DNA of 64,000 bases, taken from NCBI GenBank assembly GCA_035506575.1, contig DATJPD010000011.1, forward strand, positions 1 through 64,000. The letters run 5' to 3'. Under the pieces are notes generated by a model. That model did not search any database and was not told the DNA's origin. It was given only the letters and a program-made list of their open reading frames with translations. This DNA comes from DATJPD01 sp035506575 (lineage in GTDB: Bacteria; Pseudomonadota; Alphaproteobacteria; CACIAM-22H2). This document shows, piece by piece, positions 50,569-58,234 of the stretch (positions within the stretch are counted from its first letter, which is position 1; each line of letters starts with the position of its first letter). Made by a program: the position numbers and the translations under genes.

Positions 50569-51332
50569 CGAAGCTCTTGGCGAGCGTCCGGTCGGCGATC
50601 GAGGCGCGCCAGGCCATTGCGGGTGGGGCCGATATCATCGACCTCAAGGAGCCGGCGATGGGTGCGCTGGGCCGGCTGCCCGACGCCACGATCGGCGAGA
50701 TCCTGCAAGCGGTCGGCGGCCGGCGGCCGTGCAGCGCCACGATCGGCGACATGGAGCTGTTGCCGCAACAGGTGTTCGACGCGGTGCGCCACATGGCTGC
50801 CGCGGGGGTCGACATCGTGAAGTTCGGCATGTTCGACGGTGACGCGCATGGCACGCTCGCCGCTCTCGGCGCGGCGGCTCGTTCGGGCTTGCGCCTTGTC
50901 GCGGTCCTGTTCGCCGATCGGGCGCCCGATTTCGATCTGATCGACCACTGCGCCTATGCCGGTCTTTACGGAATCATGCTCGATACGGCCGACAAGCGAG
51001 GTGGGCCGTTGACGACGCACCTGTCGTGGGCGGCGCTCGCGGGGTTTGTGCGACGCGGCCGCGAGCGAGGCTTGCTGACCGGGCTGGCCGGCTCCCTGTC
51101 GGTCCGCGACGTGCCGGACCTTCTGACCCTGGTTCCGGACTATCTCGGCTTCCGCTCGGCACTCGCCGCGGGCGGCCGCACCGGAGAGCTCGATCCGGCA
51201 GCGGTGGCGCGCCTGCGGGCACTGTTGGACCCTGCGTCGAGCAGCAGAGCCACTGCCGCCGCGGGCGCGCAATCGGCCGCTGCGGTAGCCACCGTGTCGT
51301 CCGCGGCCGCGACGACGGTTTCGAATCCTTGA
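50565..51332 (+). CDS. mfnB: (5-formylfuran-3-yl)methyl phosphate synthase
   Basis: A 255-residue TIM-barrel enzyme of the DUF556/MfnB family, which makes the furan ring of methanofuran from two glyceraldehyde-3-phosphate. LLASVRSAIEARQAIAGGADIIDLKEPAMGALG at the start (residues 4-36) carries the catalytic Lys in DLKEP; AGVDIVKFGMF and LDTADKRGGPL carry further conserved Lys/Asp positions. Conserved sequence ends near residue 226 (VARLRALLDP). The last ~30 residues are an Ala/Ser/Thr-rich tail that is read over the 3' end of the convergent gene. Bacterial methylofuran is the likely product. Confidence 0.88.
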   Translation: MTKLLASVRSAIEARQAIAGGADIIDLKEPAMGALGRLPDATIGEILQAVGGRRPCSATIGDMELLPQQVFDAVRHMAAAGVDIVKFGMFDGDAHGTLAALGAAARSGLRLVAVLFADRAPDFDLIDHCAYAGLYGIMLDTADKRGGPLTTHLSWAALAGFVRRGRERGLLTGLAGSLSVRDVPDLLTLVPDYLGFRSALAAGGRTGELDPAAVARLRALLDPASSSRATAAAGAQSAAAVATVSSAAATTVSNP

Positions 51333-52255
51333 TACGTGCGGCACAGCCGCCGTGCGAGCGCCACCGCCAGGAACCGTCCTACGCCCGCGCCGATGACGGG
51401 AGCTTCTGGCGGCAACCCCGCCGCCGAGACGACGCGCGTCGCACCTTTGGCAATATCGTCGAGCTGCCGGTTGGAGATCTGCCTTGCGAGCTCGTCCCAG
51501 GTTGAATCCGGCGCCGATCCTGCGTCGCGTCCGATCATGCGCGCGAGCCGGGCGCGGCTGTCCGCCGGCGATTTGCCGCGCCCGTCGGCGGACGGATGCT
51601 GGTCGGCATGCGGCGGGAGCTCGCCCGTCAGCCGATAGATATCGGCCATGGTCGAAAAATATTCCGCCATCACACCGGTGCGCACGCCGTCGATCAGGAC
51701 GTGCTGGGCGACCGCCATCACGGGTGTGCGCACGACACCCCGGTAGATGAGCTCTTCGGTGGCCAGGCGCGCTGCGTCGTCCATGCCGCGCACGGCGACG
51801 GCCCCGCCGCGGAGCGGCGCCAGGTCCGTGGTCGTGCTGCCGATGTCCACGAACAAGCCGTCGCGGATGTGCGCCGACGCCAGCCGGGCGCTCGCGTGCC
51901 AGTTCGCCGAAGCCACGCGCCCCGGATCGGCCTTCGCATCCGGCGCGTCGATAAACACCCCGTCACTGGCGTAGACGGCGATCTTTGCCATGCCGGCGCG
52001 CTCCTCGACGGCGTCGATCAGGGCCCGCACGCCGTGGGCGCGATCAGGAAAGAGGTCCGTCAGCTCGCCGGTCATGGTCACCGCATGCGCCGTCGCCGCC
52101 GGCCAGTCCGCGAGCCCCGTTTCGATGGACGCATGCAGCCGGTCGAGCCCCAGCCACAGCGGGCACGGGATCTGCCGCACGTCGAGGACACGTCCGCGGT
52201 CGACCCTGGCCAGCTTGAGGTGTGCGCCGCCGATGTCCCAACCGATCGTGCTCAT
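51140..52255 (-). CDS. H4MPT-linked C1 transfer pathway protein (hydantoinase/oxoprolinase-like)
   Basis: A 371-residue ASKHA-fold protein. WDIGGAHLKLARVDRG at the start, FVDIGSTTTDLAPLRGG in the middle and VIGAGVGRFLAVALARR late match the hydantoinase/oxoprolinase-related proteins found beside H4MPT genes in archaea and methylotrophs. Reaction unknown; ATP-dependent chemistry on a cofactor precursor is likely from the fold. Conserved sequence ends near residue 343. The last ~28 residues are Ser/Ala/Arg/Pro-rich and antisense to the coding end of mfnB. The start overlaps the ATP-grasp stop (ATGA), so the pair forms a minus-strand operon. Confidence 0.82.
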   Translation of the reverse strand: MSTIGWDIGGAHLKLARVDRGRVLDVRQIPCPLWLGLDRLHASIETGLADWPAATAHAVTMTGELTDLFPDRAHGVRALIDAVEERAGMAKIAVYASDGVFIDAPDAKADPGRVASANWHASARLASAHIRDGLFVDIGSTTTDLAPLRGGAVAVRGMDDAARLATEELIYRGVVRTPVMAVAQHVLIDGVRTGVMAEYFSTMADIYRLTGELPPHADQHPSADGRGKSPADSRARLARMIGRDAGSAPDSTWDELARQISNRQLDDIAKGATRVVSAAGLPPEAPVIGAGVGRFLAVALARRLCRTYQGFETVVAAADDTVATAAADCAPAAAVALLLDAGSNSARRRATAAGSSSPVRPPAASAERKPR

Positions 52256-53238
52256 GGGGCGGATGGTACCTCGATCTCGACCGGCTGCGGTTTTAGCGGA
52301 CGGATGAGGTCGGATAGTCTCGCCGCGTGCAACGCCAACACCAAAGAAGCCGGATTGATGTCGAGGCTTTCGGCAAGTCCGGCATAGGAGGTGGTCAGGC
52401 GCGGATTGATCTCGAGAACGATCGGCCCCTCAGGGCTGCCGATCAGGTCGACGCCGATATAGCCCCAGAGGCCAGGCAGGGCCGCCGCCACCCCGGCGGC
52501 GATCGGTTCGAGAGCCGGACGCAGCGCCTCGGCGCCGCCGACTATGCCACCGGCATAAGTGAAGGCGCTGTTGTCGCGGCGCATCGTTTGGGTGTTGCAG
52601 GCGAGGAGCCACGCCTGTCCGTCTTGCGCCAGCATCGACAGGCTCAGGGGCGGGCCGGGAAGAAACGGCTGGACCACGAAATCCCGGCCCGCCAGCCGCT
52701 GCCGCCAGCCCATCAACGTCTCCCGATCGGCAGCAAAGTACGTGTCTGTGGAGCCGGCGCCGTCGTCGGGCTTGACGACCCAGCCATGCGCCGACGGGGG
52801 GGCGGGTCCGTCGAGCGGCTCGCATGCGACGGCCGGCACGCGGCGCTCGGCCAGACGGTGCGCGGTTGCTCGCTTGCTGCGCGCCGTGGCCAGCGTGGCG
52901 ATGTCGCTGGCGAGCACCGGCCGGCCGGCGTCCCGCCCGAGGATCGCGGCGCGTTCCAGGAGCCCCTTGGTTTCCGGCGCAATCGGCCACACGACGTCGA
53001 CATCCCGCGCAATGCGCCGCCAGCTCTGCCACACATCGCCGGCGTCGACGGTCTCCTGCATGGCGGGCAGGTCGCCGAGCGCCACCTCCGGATCGCGCGC
53101 AACGATCGTCTCGACGTCAGGGAGCAGGGCCAGGTCGCGCACGAGGGCACGCAGTATCGCGGAGCCCTCGGCGATCAGCGACGCGCCGCATTCTCGCCAT
53201 CCGCCCGCCGTGACATACTCCCACGCAAATAGCCGCAT
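52252..53238 (-). CDS. ATP-grasp ligase of H4MPT/methylofuran cluster
   Basis: A 328-residue ATP-grasp protein. LASDIATLATARSKRATAHRL precedes the nucleotide-binding part, with GWVVKPDDGAGSTDTYF and FVVQPFLPGPPLSLSML as ATP-binding strands, and the metal-binding end GYIGVDLIGSPEGPIVLEINPRLTTSY (residues ~268-294). It is similar to the tyramine-glutamate ligase MfnD of methanofuran synthesis and to Orf17 of Methylobacterium. It probably adds glutamate to a cofactor precursor. The ATG at 53238 opens a clean MRLFAWEY start; the frame further upstream overlaps the divergent HisA-like gene and is not used. Confidence 0.82.
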   Translation of the reverse strand: MRLFAWEYVTAGGWRECGASLIAEGSAILRALVRDLALLPDVETIVARDPEVALGDLPAMQETVDAGDVWQSWRRIARDVDVVWPIAPETKGLLERAAILGRDAGRPVLASDIATLATARSKRATAHRLAERRVPAVACEPLDGPAPPSAHGWVVKPDDGAGSTDTYFAADRETLMGWRQRLAGRDFVVQPFLPGPPLSLSMLAQDGQAWLLACNTQTMRRDNSAFTYAGGIVGGAEALRPALEPIAAGVAAALPGLWGYIGVDLIGSPEGPIVLEINPRLTTSYAGLAESLDINPASLVLALHAARLSDLIRPLKPQPVEIEVPSAP

Positions 53239-53251
53239 TGGTCCTTCCGCC

Positions 53252-53965
53252 ATGGCCTCGTTCGATATCGTTCCGGTCCTGGACCTCAAAGCCGGTCAGG
53301 TGGTGCATGCACGCGCCGGCGAGCGCGATCGCTATCTTCCCATACGCTCGGCGCTCGCCGCAGGCAGCGAGCCAGCTGCGATCCTCGGGGGCCTTCTGGC
53401 ATTGGCGCCGTTCCGGTGCGTGTATATCGCTGATCTCGATGCGATTGAAGGGCGCGGCGATCACCGCGACTTGATAGAGGATCTGCTCGACCGAAACCGC
53501 GGCCTCGACATTTGGGTCGACGCGGGCTTCGCCGATGCGGACGCCGCCGCGGAGATCGCCGATCTTGGCGCGACACCGGTTCTGGGAAGCGAGAGCTGGC
53601 GCGACGGCGATCGGCTTGTTTCGGCCCTGGCGCGGCTTGGCAGCTGGCGCTGCGTGCTATCGCTCGACTATCGCGGCGACAAATTTGTCGGACCGGCCGG
53701 TTTCGACGCGCACACAGCTTTATGGCCCGAGCGCGTTATTGTCATGACTCTCGGCCGCGTGGGCACCGGCTCAGGGCCGGATCTGGCGCGTCTCGACGCG
53801 GTGAGCCGCACCGCCGAAGCCCGGCGGGTGTTCGCAGCGGGTGGGGTTCGTGGCGTCCAGGACATTCGTGCGTTGGCCGAACGCCGGCTCGCCGGCGTTC
53901 TCGTGGCGACGGCCCTTCACGATGGGCGTCTGTCGCGTGAGGCGCTGGCCGAATTTGCGTTCTAG
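53252..53965 (+). CDS. HisA-like TIM-barrel protein of H4MPT cluster
   Basis: A 237-residue protein similar to phosphoribosylformimino-AICAR-P isomerase: DIVPVLDLKAGQVVHA at the start carries the HisA-like catalytic Asp, VYIADLDAIEGRGDH and GIDIWVDAGF-like (DIWVDAGF) segments follow, and AAGGVRGVQDIRAL near the end is a phosphate loop. The second catalytic Asp may be in LSLDYRGDKF. Paralogues of HisA of this type occur in H4MPT gene sets; the substrate is not known. The ATG at 53252 is only 13 bp from the divergent ATP-grasp start. The stop codon shares a CTAG with the convergent neighbour. Confidence 0.8.
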   Translation: MASFDIVPVLDLKAGQVVHARAGERDRYLPIRSALAAGSEPAAILGGLLALAPFRCVYIADLDAIEGRGDHRDLIEDLLDRNRGLDIWVDAGFADADAAAEIADLGATPVLGSESWRDGDRLVSALARLGSWRCVLSLDYRGDKFVGPAGFDAHTALWPERVIVMTLGRVGTGSGPDLARLDAVSRTAEARRVFAAGGVRGVQDIRALAERRLAGVLVATALHDGRLSREALAEFAF

Positions 53966-54807
53966 GTGCTGAGCGTAAACGCGAGCGCGCTGGCGACCGT
54001 CAGGTCCGCCGATGTGCCGGGGTTAAGGCCGCGCGCCTTGAGCTGCCCGTCGAACGCCAGGAGCGCCTCGATCGCCCGTCGATCGTCCGGGCCGCGGCTG
54101 ACCTTGGGGTGCAGCGCAACCGCTTCTGCGCGGACCTGCTCGGCGACCGCCTGCCCATGCTTGCGTTGGATGTGGCTGTCCGGGAATGCGGCGAGAAACG
54201 CCATGAACGCGCGGGTGGCACCCCATTCGGGGGGCTGCTGCGCGTGCTGTGCCGCGGCCAGTTCCGGAATGCCGGTCAGGTATACATCGTCGTAGCCGGT
54301 TGCGTATTGGCGTGCGACCCGGTCGCGGTCCGCGGCGAGACTCATGACGGCGCGCAGATCGGCCGTGGGCGGTGCCGCGACATCCTGCTCGGGCGCGGCG
54401 CCCAGGCCAGCGGGCGAGGCGAGGCGGATCGCCGCGTAGGCGGCTGCGGCATCTTCGACGGTGAGGCGCGCCAGGACCTGATGCAGGCCCTCGCGCAGAT
54501 CGCCGGCCGCGATTTCCGCCGCGACGAGCAAGGGTGCCGCGAGCAACACGATGCCGAGATTGGTGTTGCTTCCCACGGCGGCGTCCGTTGCGGACACGGC
54601 GTCGAGGATCCGGCGGCCGACGGGCGCTCCCGGCTGGGTCAGCGGTCCGGCCGATACGCGCGCACTCGTCTCCATCTCGCCGACCGCGATCCGATGCCCC
54701 GCGGCGTGGACATGCGCGTTGCCGGGTTTCAAGGCTCGCAATTCGAGCAGGCACGCGTCGACATAGCATCGCGCGAGCCCGGCCGCGATGCCGGCCATCC
54801 TGTCCAT
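53962..54807 (-). CDS. CitG/MdcB-like triphosphoribosyl-dephospho-CoA synthase family protein
   Basis: A 281-residue protein. ELRALKPGNAHVHAAG, the METSARVSAGPLTQPGAPVGRRILDAVSAT block (residues ~45-74) and VGSNTNLGIVLLAAPLL are unmistakable CitG/MdcB family motifs. Classical members make the prosthetic-group precursor of citrate or malonate lyase by transferring ribose from ATP. No such lyase is nearby; homologues are regular members of H4MPT clusters, so here it probably transfers a ribosyl group during methanopterin side-chain assembly. That is inference. It ends in a four-base convergent overlap with the HisA-like gene. Alternative start ATG four codons in (54798). Confidence 0.82.
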   Translation of the reverse strand: MDRMAGIAAGLARCYVDACLLELRALKPGNAHVHAAGHRIAVGEMETSARVSAGPLTQPGAPVGRRILDAVSATDAAVGSNTNLGIVLLAAPLLVAAEIAAGDLREGLHQVLARLTVEDAAAAYAAIRLASPAGLGAAPEQDVAAPPTADLRAVMSLAADRDRVARQYATGYDDVYLTGIPELAAAQHAQQPPEWGATRAFMAFLAAFPDSHIQRKHGQAVAEQVRAEAVALHPKVSRGPDDRRAIEALLAFDGQLKARGLNPGTSADLTVASALAFTLST

Positions 54808-54930
54808 TACTCCTTTGTCGTAGGGCGGGGTTGGTTGCGCCGCATCGGCTTTACGTTAGACTGAAACACTTGGCGAACAAAGCGTGTCAGGCGGGCGGAG
54901 ATTCCGCTGGCGCGCCCAGGGAGGTCTGCG

Positions 54931-55335
54931 ATGACGGAGCGCGCAGGCGACCGCGTCTACAGTGAAGCCGAGATCAAGACGCGGCTCGGCAAGGAACTGC
55001 CGCACTGGTACTTCGAAGGCGGCTGGATCCGGCGCAAGTATCGCACGCACGGGTGGAAGAGCACCCTCATGGTCATCAACACGGTCGGCCATCTCGCCGA
55101 GGCGGCCTGGCATCATCCGGATATCACCGCCTCCTATGCGTGGGTCGAAGTACGGCTGATGAACCACGCGGCCAAAGGCGTCACCGACAAGGATTTCGAA
55201 CTCGCCAGGAAAATCGAGGACGTCGTGCAGTGGCGGCCGGGCGCCGACAGCGCGCTCGAAGGGACGCCGGCTGATCCGCGGTTTGCCCATGTGAAGTACG
55301 ACAAGCCCGGGGAGCCTGCAGAGAGGGGCGATTGA
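54931..55335 (+). CDS. Pterin-4a-carbinolamine dehydratase-like protein
   Basis: A 134-residue protein of the PCD/DCoH family, which dehydrates 4a-hydroxytetrahydropterins. The core is clear: LPHWYFEGGWIRRKY, GHLAEAAWHHPDITASYAWVEVRL (residues ~48-71), and HAAKGVTDKDFELARKIED. His residues of the HHPD motif are the catalytic pair. The last ~30 residues extend past the usual end (about 100-115 residues). The ATG at 54931 follows GGGAGGTCTGCG. It is the first gene of a tightly packed operon through fhcBADC; a TTG/TGA overlap joins it to fhcB. Repair or recycling of H4MPT-type pterins is likely. Confidence 0.85.
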   Translation: MTERAGDRVYSEAEIKTRLGKELPHWYFEGGWIRRKYRTHGWKSTLMVINTVGHLAEAAWHHPDITASYAWVEVRLMNHAAKGVTDKDFELARKIEDVVQWRPGADSALEGTPADPRFAHVKYDKPGEPAERGD

Positions 55336-56573
55336 GCGAGGTGCCGGCCCGCGGCATCGCGTGTCCGTTCTGTGGACTCGCGTGTGATGATCTTTCGGTC
55401 GGGCCGATCGGCGTCGACACGCGTGGCTGCGGCAAAGCGGCCGCGGGATTCGCGGCACAAAGCCTGTCGCACGAGCATCGCGTCGGCGGCGAGCGGGCTA
55501 CGCTTGAGCAGGCGATCGAGGTCGCCGCCGGCATTCTCCGCGGCGCCCGGCTGCCGCTGATCACGGGGCTGAGCGTCGATTTGGCTGGCGCGCAGGGCTT
55601 GGTGGCCCTGGCCGACCGCTGCGGCGCCGTGATCGACCGCTGGCAGGCGGCCGCTCAGGCCGACACGCAGGGCGTCGTCCAGCGGGCCGGCGCCTTGACC
55701 GCGACCTTCGGCGAGGTCGCCAATCGCGCCGACGTCGTCCTGATCGTGGGCGCGGATCCGGGGCGCGATTACCCGCGGCTGTACGAGCGGCTTGTGACCA
55801 ACAAGACGCCGCTGTACCGCGAGCGACCGCCGTCCGTCGTCCATCTCGGCCCGTCCGCAGCGCCGCCATCTGGCCTGCCGCTGGTGGCGCAGGTTCCGGT
55901 CGAAGCGCCGCGCCTGCTCGATGCGTTACGCGCGCTGAGCGCGTTGCTCGACGGACGGCGCGCCGGCGGCGGCACGGCGCCGGATCTGCCGCTGGCCCAG
56001 ATCGGCGATCTGGCCGGGCGGCTCAACGACGCGCGCTACGGTGCGATCATCTGGGACGCAGCGACGTTCCCCGCTGGCGAGGGGGATCTGTGTACGGCCA
56101 TGGTGCTGCGCATCCTGCGCTCCCTCAACCGCAAGACCCGATGCGTCGGCTTGCCGCTCGGCGGCAACGGCAACAGTCAGGGCGTGGCCCAGGTCATGCT
56201 CTGGCAGGCCGGCTGGCCGTCGCGCCTCTGCTTTGCCGGAGGCGCGCCCGAGCACGATCCGTGGCGCTTCCGGTCGGAGCGGCTGCTGGCGTCGGGCGAG
56301 GTCGATGCGCTGCTGTGGGTCTCGACCTTTGCGGCTGTGGCACCGCCGGTCGCCACGGTGCCCACCATAGCCATCGTGGCGCCGAACACGGCATTGCGCG
56401 CGGCCCCGGCGGCGGAGATCCGCGTCGGCATGGCGGGCCTTGACCACGGCGGAACGATCCTGCGCGCCGACACGGTGATCGCCGTCCCGCTGGCGGCTGC
56501 GCGCCCGAGCGGACTTCCGAGCGTCGCATCGGTCGCTGCGCTTCTCCTGCCGCGACTGCAGGCCGCGGCATGA
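55332..56573 (+). CDS. fhcB: Formyltransferase/hydrolase complex subunit B
   Basis: A 413-residue homologue of formylmethanofuran dehydrogenase subunit B. The start is a TTG at 55332 overlapping the pterin dehydratase stop. The N-terminus has CPFCGLACDDL with Cys11, Cys14 and Cys18, plus Cys33 in RGCGK, the four that bind a [4Fe-4S] cluster in FwdB. The tungsten/molybdenum-ligand Cys of FwdB, expected soon after GAVID, is absent (WQAAAQADTQG instead), so it cannot be a dehydrogenase. LPLGGNGNSQGV and LLWVSTFA match later FwdB parts. In the bacterial FhcABCD complex this subunit is structural. The stop overlaps fhcA (ATGA). Confidence 0.92.
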   Translation: MSEVPARGIACPFCGLACDDLSVGPIGVDTRGCGKAAAGFAAQSLSHEHRVGGERATLEQAIEVAAGILRGARLPLITGLSVDLAGAQGLVALADRCGAVIDRWQAAAQADTQGVVQRAGALTATFGEVANRADVVLIVGADPGRDYPRLYERLVTNKTPLYRERPPSVVHLGPSAAPPSGLPLVAQVPVEAPRLLDALRALSALLDGRRAGGGTAPDLPLAQIGDLAGRLNDARYGAIIWDAATFPAGEGDLCTAMVLRILRSLNRKTRCVGLPLGGNGNSQGVAQVMLWQAGWPSRLCFAGGAPEHDPWRFRSERLLASGEVDALLWVSTFAAVAPPVATVPTIAIVAPNTALRAAPAAEIRVGMAGLDHGGTILRADTVIAVPLAAARPSGLPSVASVAALLLPRLQAAA

Positions 56574-58234
56574 TCACGCGCCTCTCTGGCGGCCGCATCT
56601 TCGACCCCGCCAACGGCGTCAACGGGGACATCCGCGACCTGTATGTGGAGGACGGTCGCATCATCGCGGCTCCGGCCAGCGGCACGGCCGATCAGACCTA
56701 TGAGTTGCGTGGCCGGGCGGTCATGGCCGGCGGAATCGACATCCACAGCCACGTCGCCGGCGGCAAGGTCAATCTGGCCCGGCTCCTGATGGCCGACGAT
56801 CACCGCGATGTGCGCGCCTTGCATGGCTCGTTGACGCGCTCCGGCAGCGGGGTCGCCACGCCGTCGAGCTTCGTGACCGGCTATCGTTACGCCGGAATGG
56901 GCTACACCGCCGCGTTCGAGCCGGCCATGGTGCCGTCCAACGCGCGGTCGACGCATCTCGAAATGGCCGATCTGCCGATCGTCGACAAGGGCACTTACGT
57001 GATGCTGGGCAACGACGAGTTCCTGCTCGACCTGCTGGCGCACGGCGCCGATCAGGAGCGGATCAACGACTATGTCGCGTGGATGATGCGGGCGACGGCC
57101 GCACTCGGCGTCAAAACCGTCAACCCGGGCGGCATCAGCGCCTTCAAGTTCAACGAACGCAAGCTCGACATCGACGGCGCGATACCGCATCACCGGGTGG
57201 CACCCCGCCGCGTGATCCAGGCGTTGACGCGTGCCCTCTCCGAGCTCGGCGTGCCGCACCCGCTGCACGTGCACTGCAACAATCTCGGCATCCCGGGAAA
57301 CATCGACACCACGCTCGGCACGATCGCGGCGGCCGAAGGCTTTCCGATCCACCTCACTCATGTCCAGTTCCACAGCTACGGCACCGAAGGCGACCGCCAT
57401 TTCTCGTCGGCGGCAGCGCGCCTCGCCGAAGCGGTCAACGGCAACCCCCACGTTACCATCGACGTGGGTCAGATCATGTTCGGCCAGACCGTCACCGCAT
57501 CCGGCGACACGATGGCGCAGTATCGCAATCGGACCTTCGCTTCGCCGGACAAGTGGATCGTGATGGACATCGAGTGCGACGGCGGCTGCGGGCTGGTGCC
57601 GTTCCGCTATCGCGACAAGAATTTCGTGAATGCGCTGCAATGGACGATCGGGCTGGAGCTGTTCCTGCTCATCAAGGACCCGTGGCGGGTCTTTCTGACG
57701 ACCGACCATCCGAACGGAGCGCCGTTCACGGCTTATCCGACCTTGATCCGCCTGCTGATGGACCGCGACTTCCGCAACGCGTGCCTGAAGGAAATCCATC
57801 CGGCGGCCCAGACTGTGACCACGCTCGGCTCGATCGCCCGCGAATATACGCTGGATGAGATCGCGATCATGACCCGCGCCGCACCGGCTCGTATTCTGGG
57901 CCTCGCCGACCGCGGCCACCTGGGGATCGGCGCCGCCGCGGATATCGCGGTCTACGCGGAGGATGCCGATCGCGCAAAGATGTTCACCGCCCCGGAGCAT
58001 CTGTTCAAGGACGGCGTCGAGGTGGCACGCCGCGGCGAGGTCGTGGCAGCATCCCTCGGCCGCACCCATGTCGTGCAGCCCGAATACGACCGGGCGATCG
58101 AAAAGCCGCTCAAGACGTTCTTCGACGATCACATGAGCTTGCGATTCGAGAACTTTCCGCTGTCCGAGCCGGAGCTTGCCGACACAGGCATCGGCCTCGC
58201 CGTGCATCCCTGCAAGCCGCGGAGCCGTGCGTGA
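56570..58234 (+). CDS. fhcA: Formyltransferase/hydrolase complex subunit A (amidohydrolase)
   Basis: A 554-residue amidohydrolase-fold subunit that hydrolyses formyl-methylofuran to formate. His59 and His61 (DIHSHVAGGKVN) are metal ligands; LHVHCNNLGIPGN, IHLTHVQFHSYGTEG and the late catalytic Asp379 in TTDHPNGAPFTAYP follow the FwdA pattern of a two-zinc site. NPGGISAFKFNE, near residue 185, likely holds the carboxylated Lys. The order fhcB-fhcA-fhcD-fhcC differs from the alphabetic naming but is usual for these operons. Overlaps with fhcB and fhcD (GTGA) show coupling. Confidence 0.95.
   Translation: MITRLSGGRIFDPANGVNGDIRDLYVEDGRIIAAPASGTADQTYELRGRAVMAGGIDIHSHVAGGKVNLARLLMADDHRDVRALHGSLTRSGSGVATPSSFVTGYRYAGMGYTAAFEPAMVPSNARSTHLEMADLPIVDKGTYVMLGNDEFLLDLLAHGADQERINDYVAWMMRATAALGVKTVNPGGISAFKFNERKLDIDGAIPHHRVAPRRVIQALTRALSELGVPHPLHVHCNNLGIPGNIDTTLGTIAAAEGFPIHLTHVQFHSYGTEGDRHFSSAAARLAEAVNGNPHVTIDVGQIMFGQTVTASGDTMAQYRNRTFASPDKWIVMDIECDGGCGLVPFRYRDKNFVNALQWTIGLELFLLIKDPWRVFLTTDHPNGAPFTAYPTLIRLLMDRDFRNACLKEIHPAAQTVTTLGSIAREYTLDEIAIMTRAAPARILGLADRGHLGIGAAADIAVYAEDADRAKMFTAPEHLFKDGVEVARRGEVVAASLGRTHVVQPEYDRAIEKPLKTFFDDHMSLRFENFPLSEPELADTGIGLAVHPCKPRSRA

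Noticed and set aside
51140..51332. Frameshift artefact at the mfnB end
   Set aside because: Both frames are continuous through their conserved ends; only the tails overlap, so no frameshift is needed, though a lost stop by sequencing error cannot be excluded.
56177..58207. Minus-strand frame of 676 codons
   Set aside because: It is antisense to fhcB and fhcA, which are certain genes; no motif is seen.
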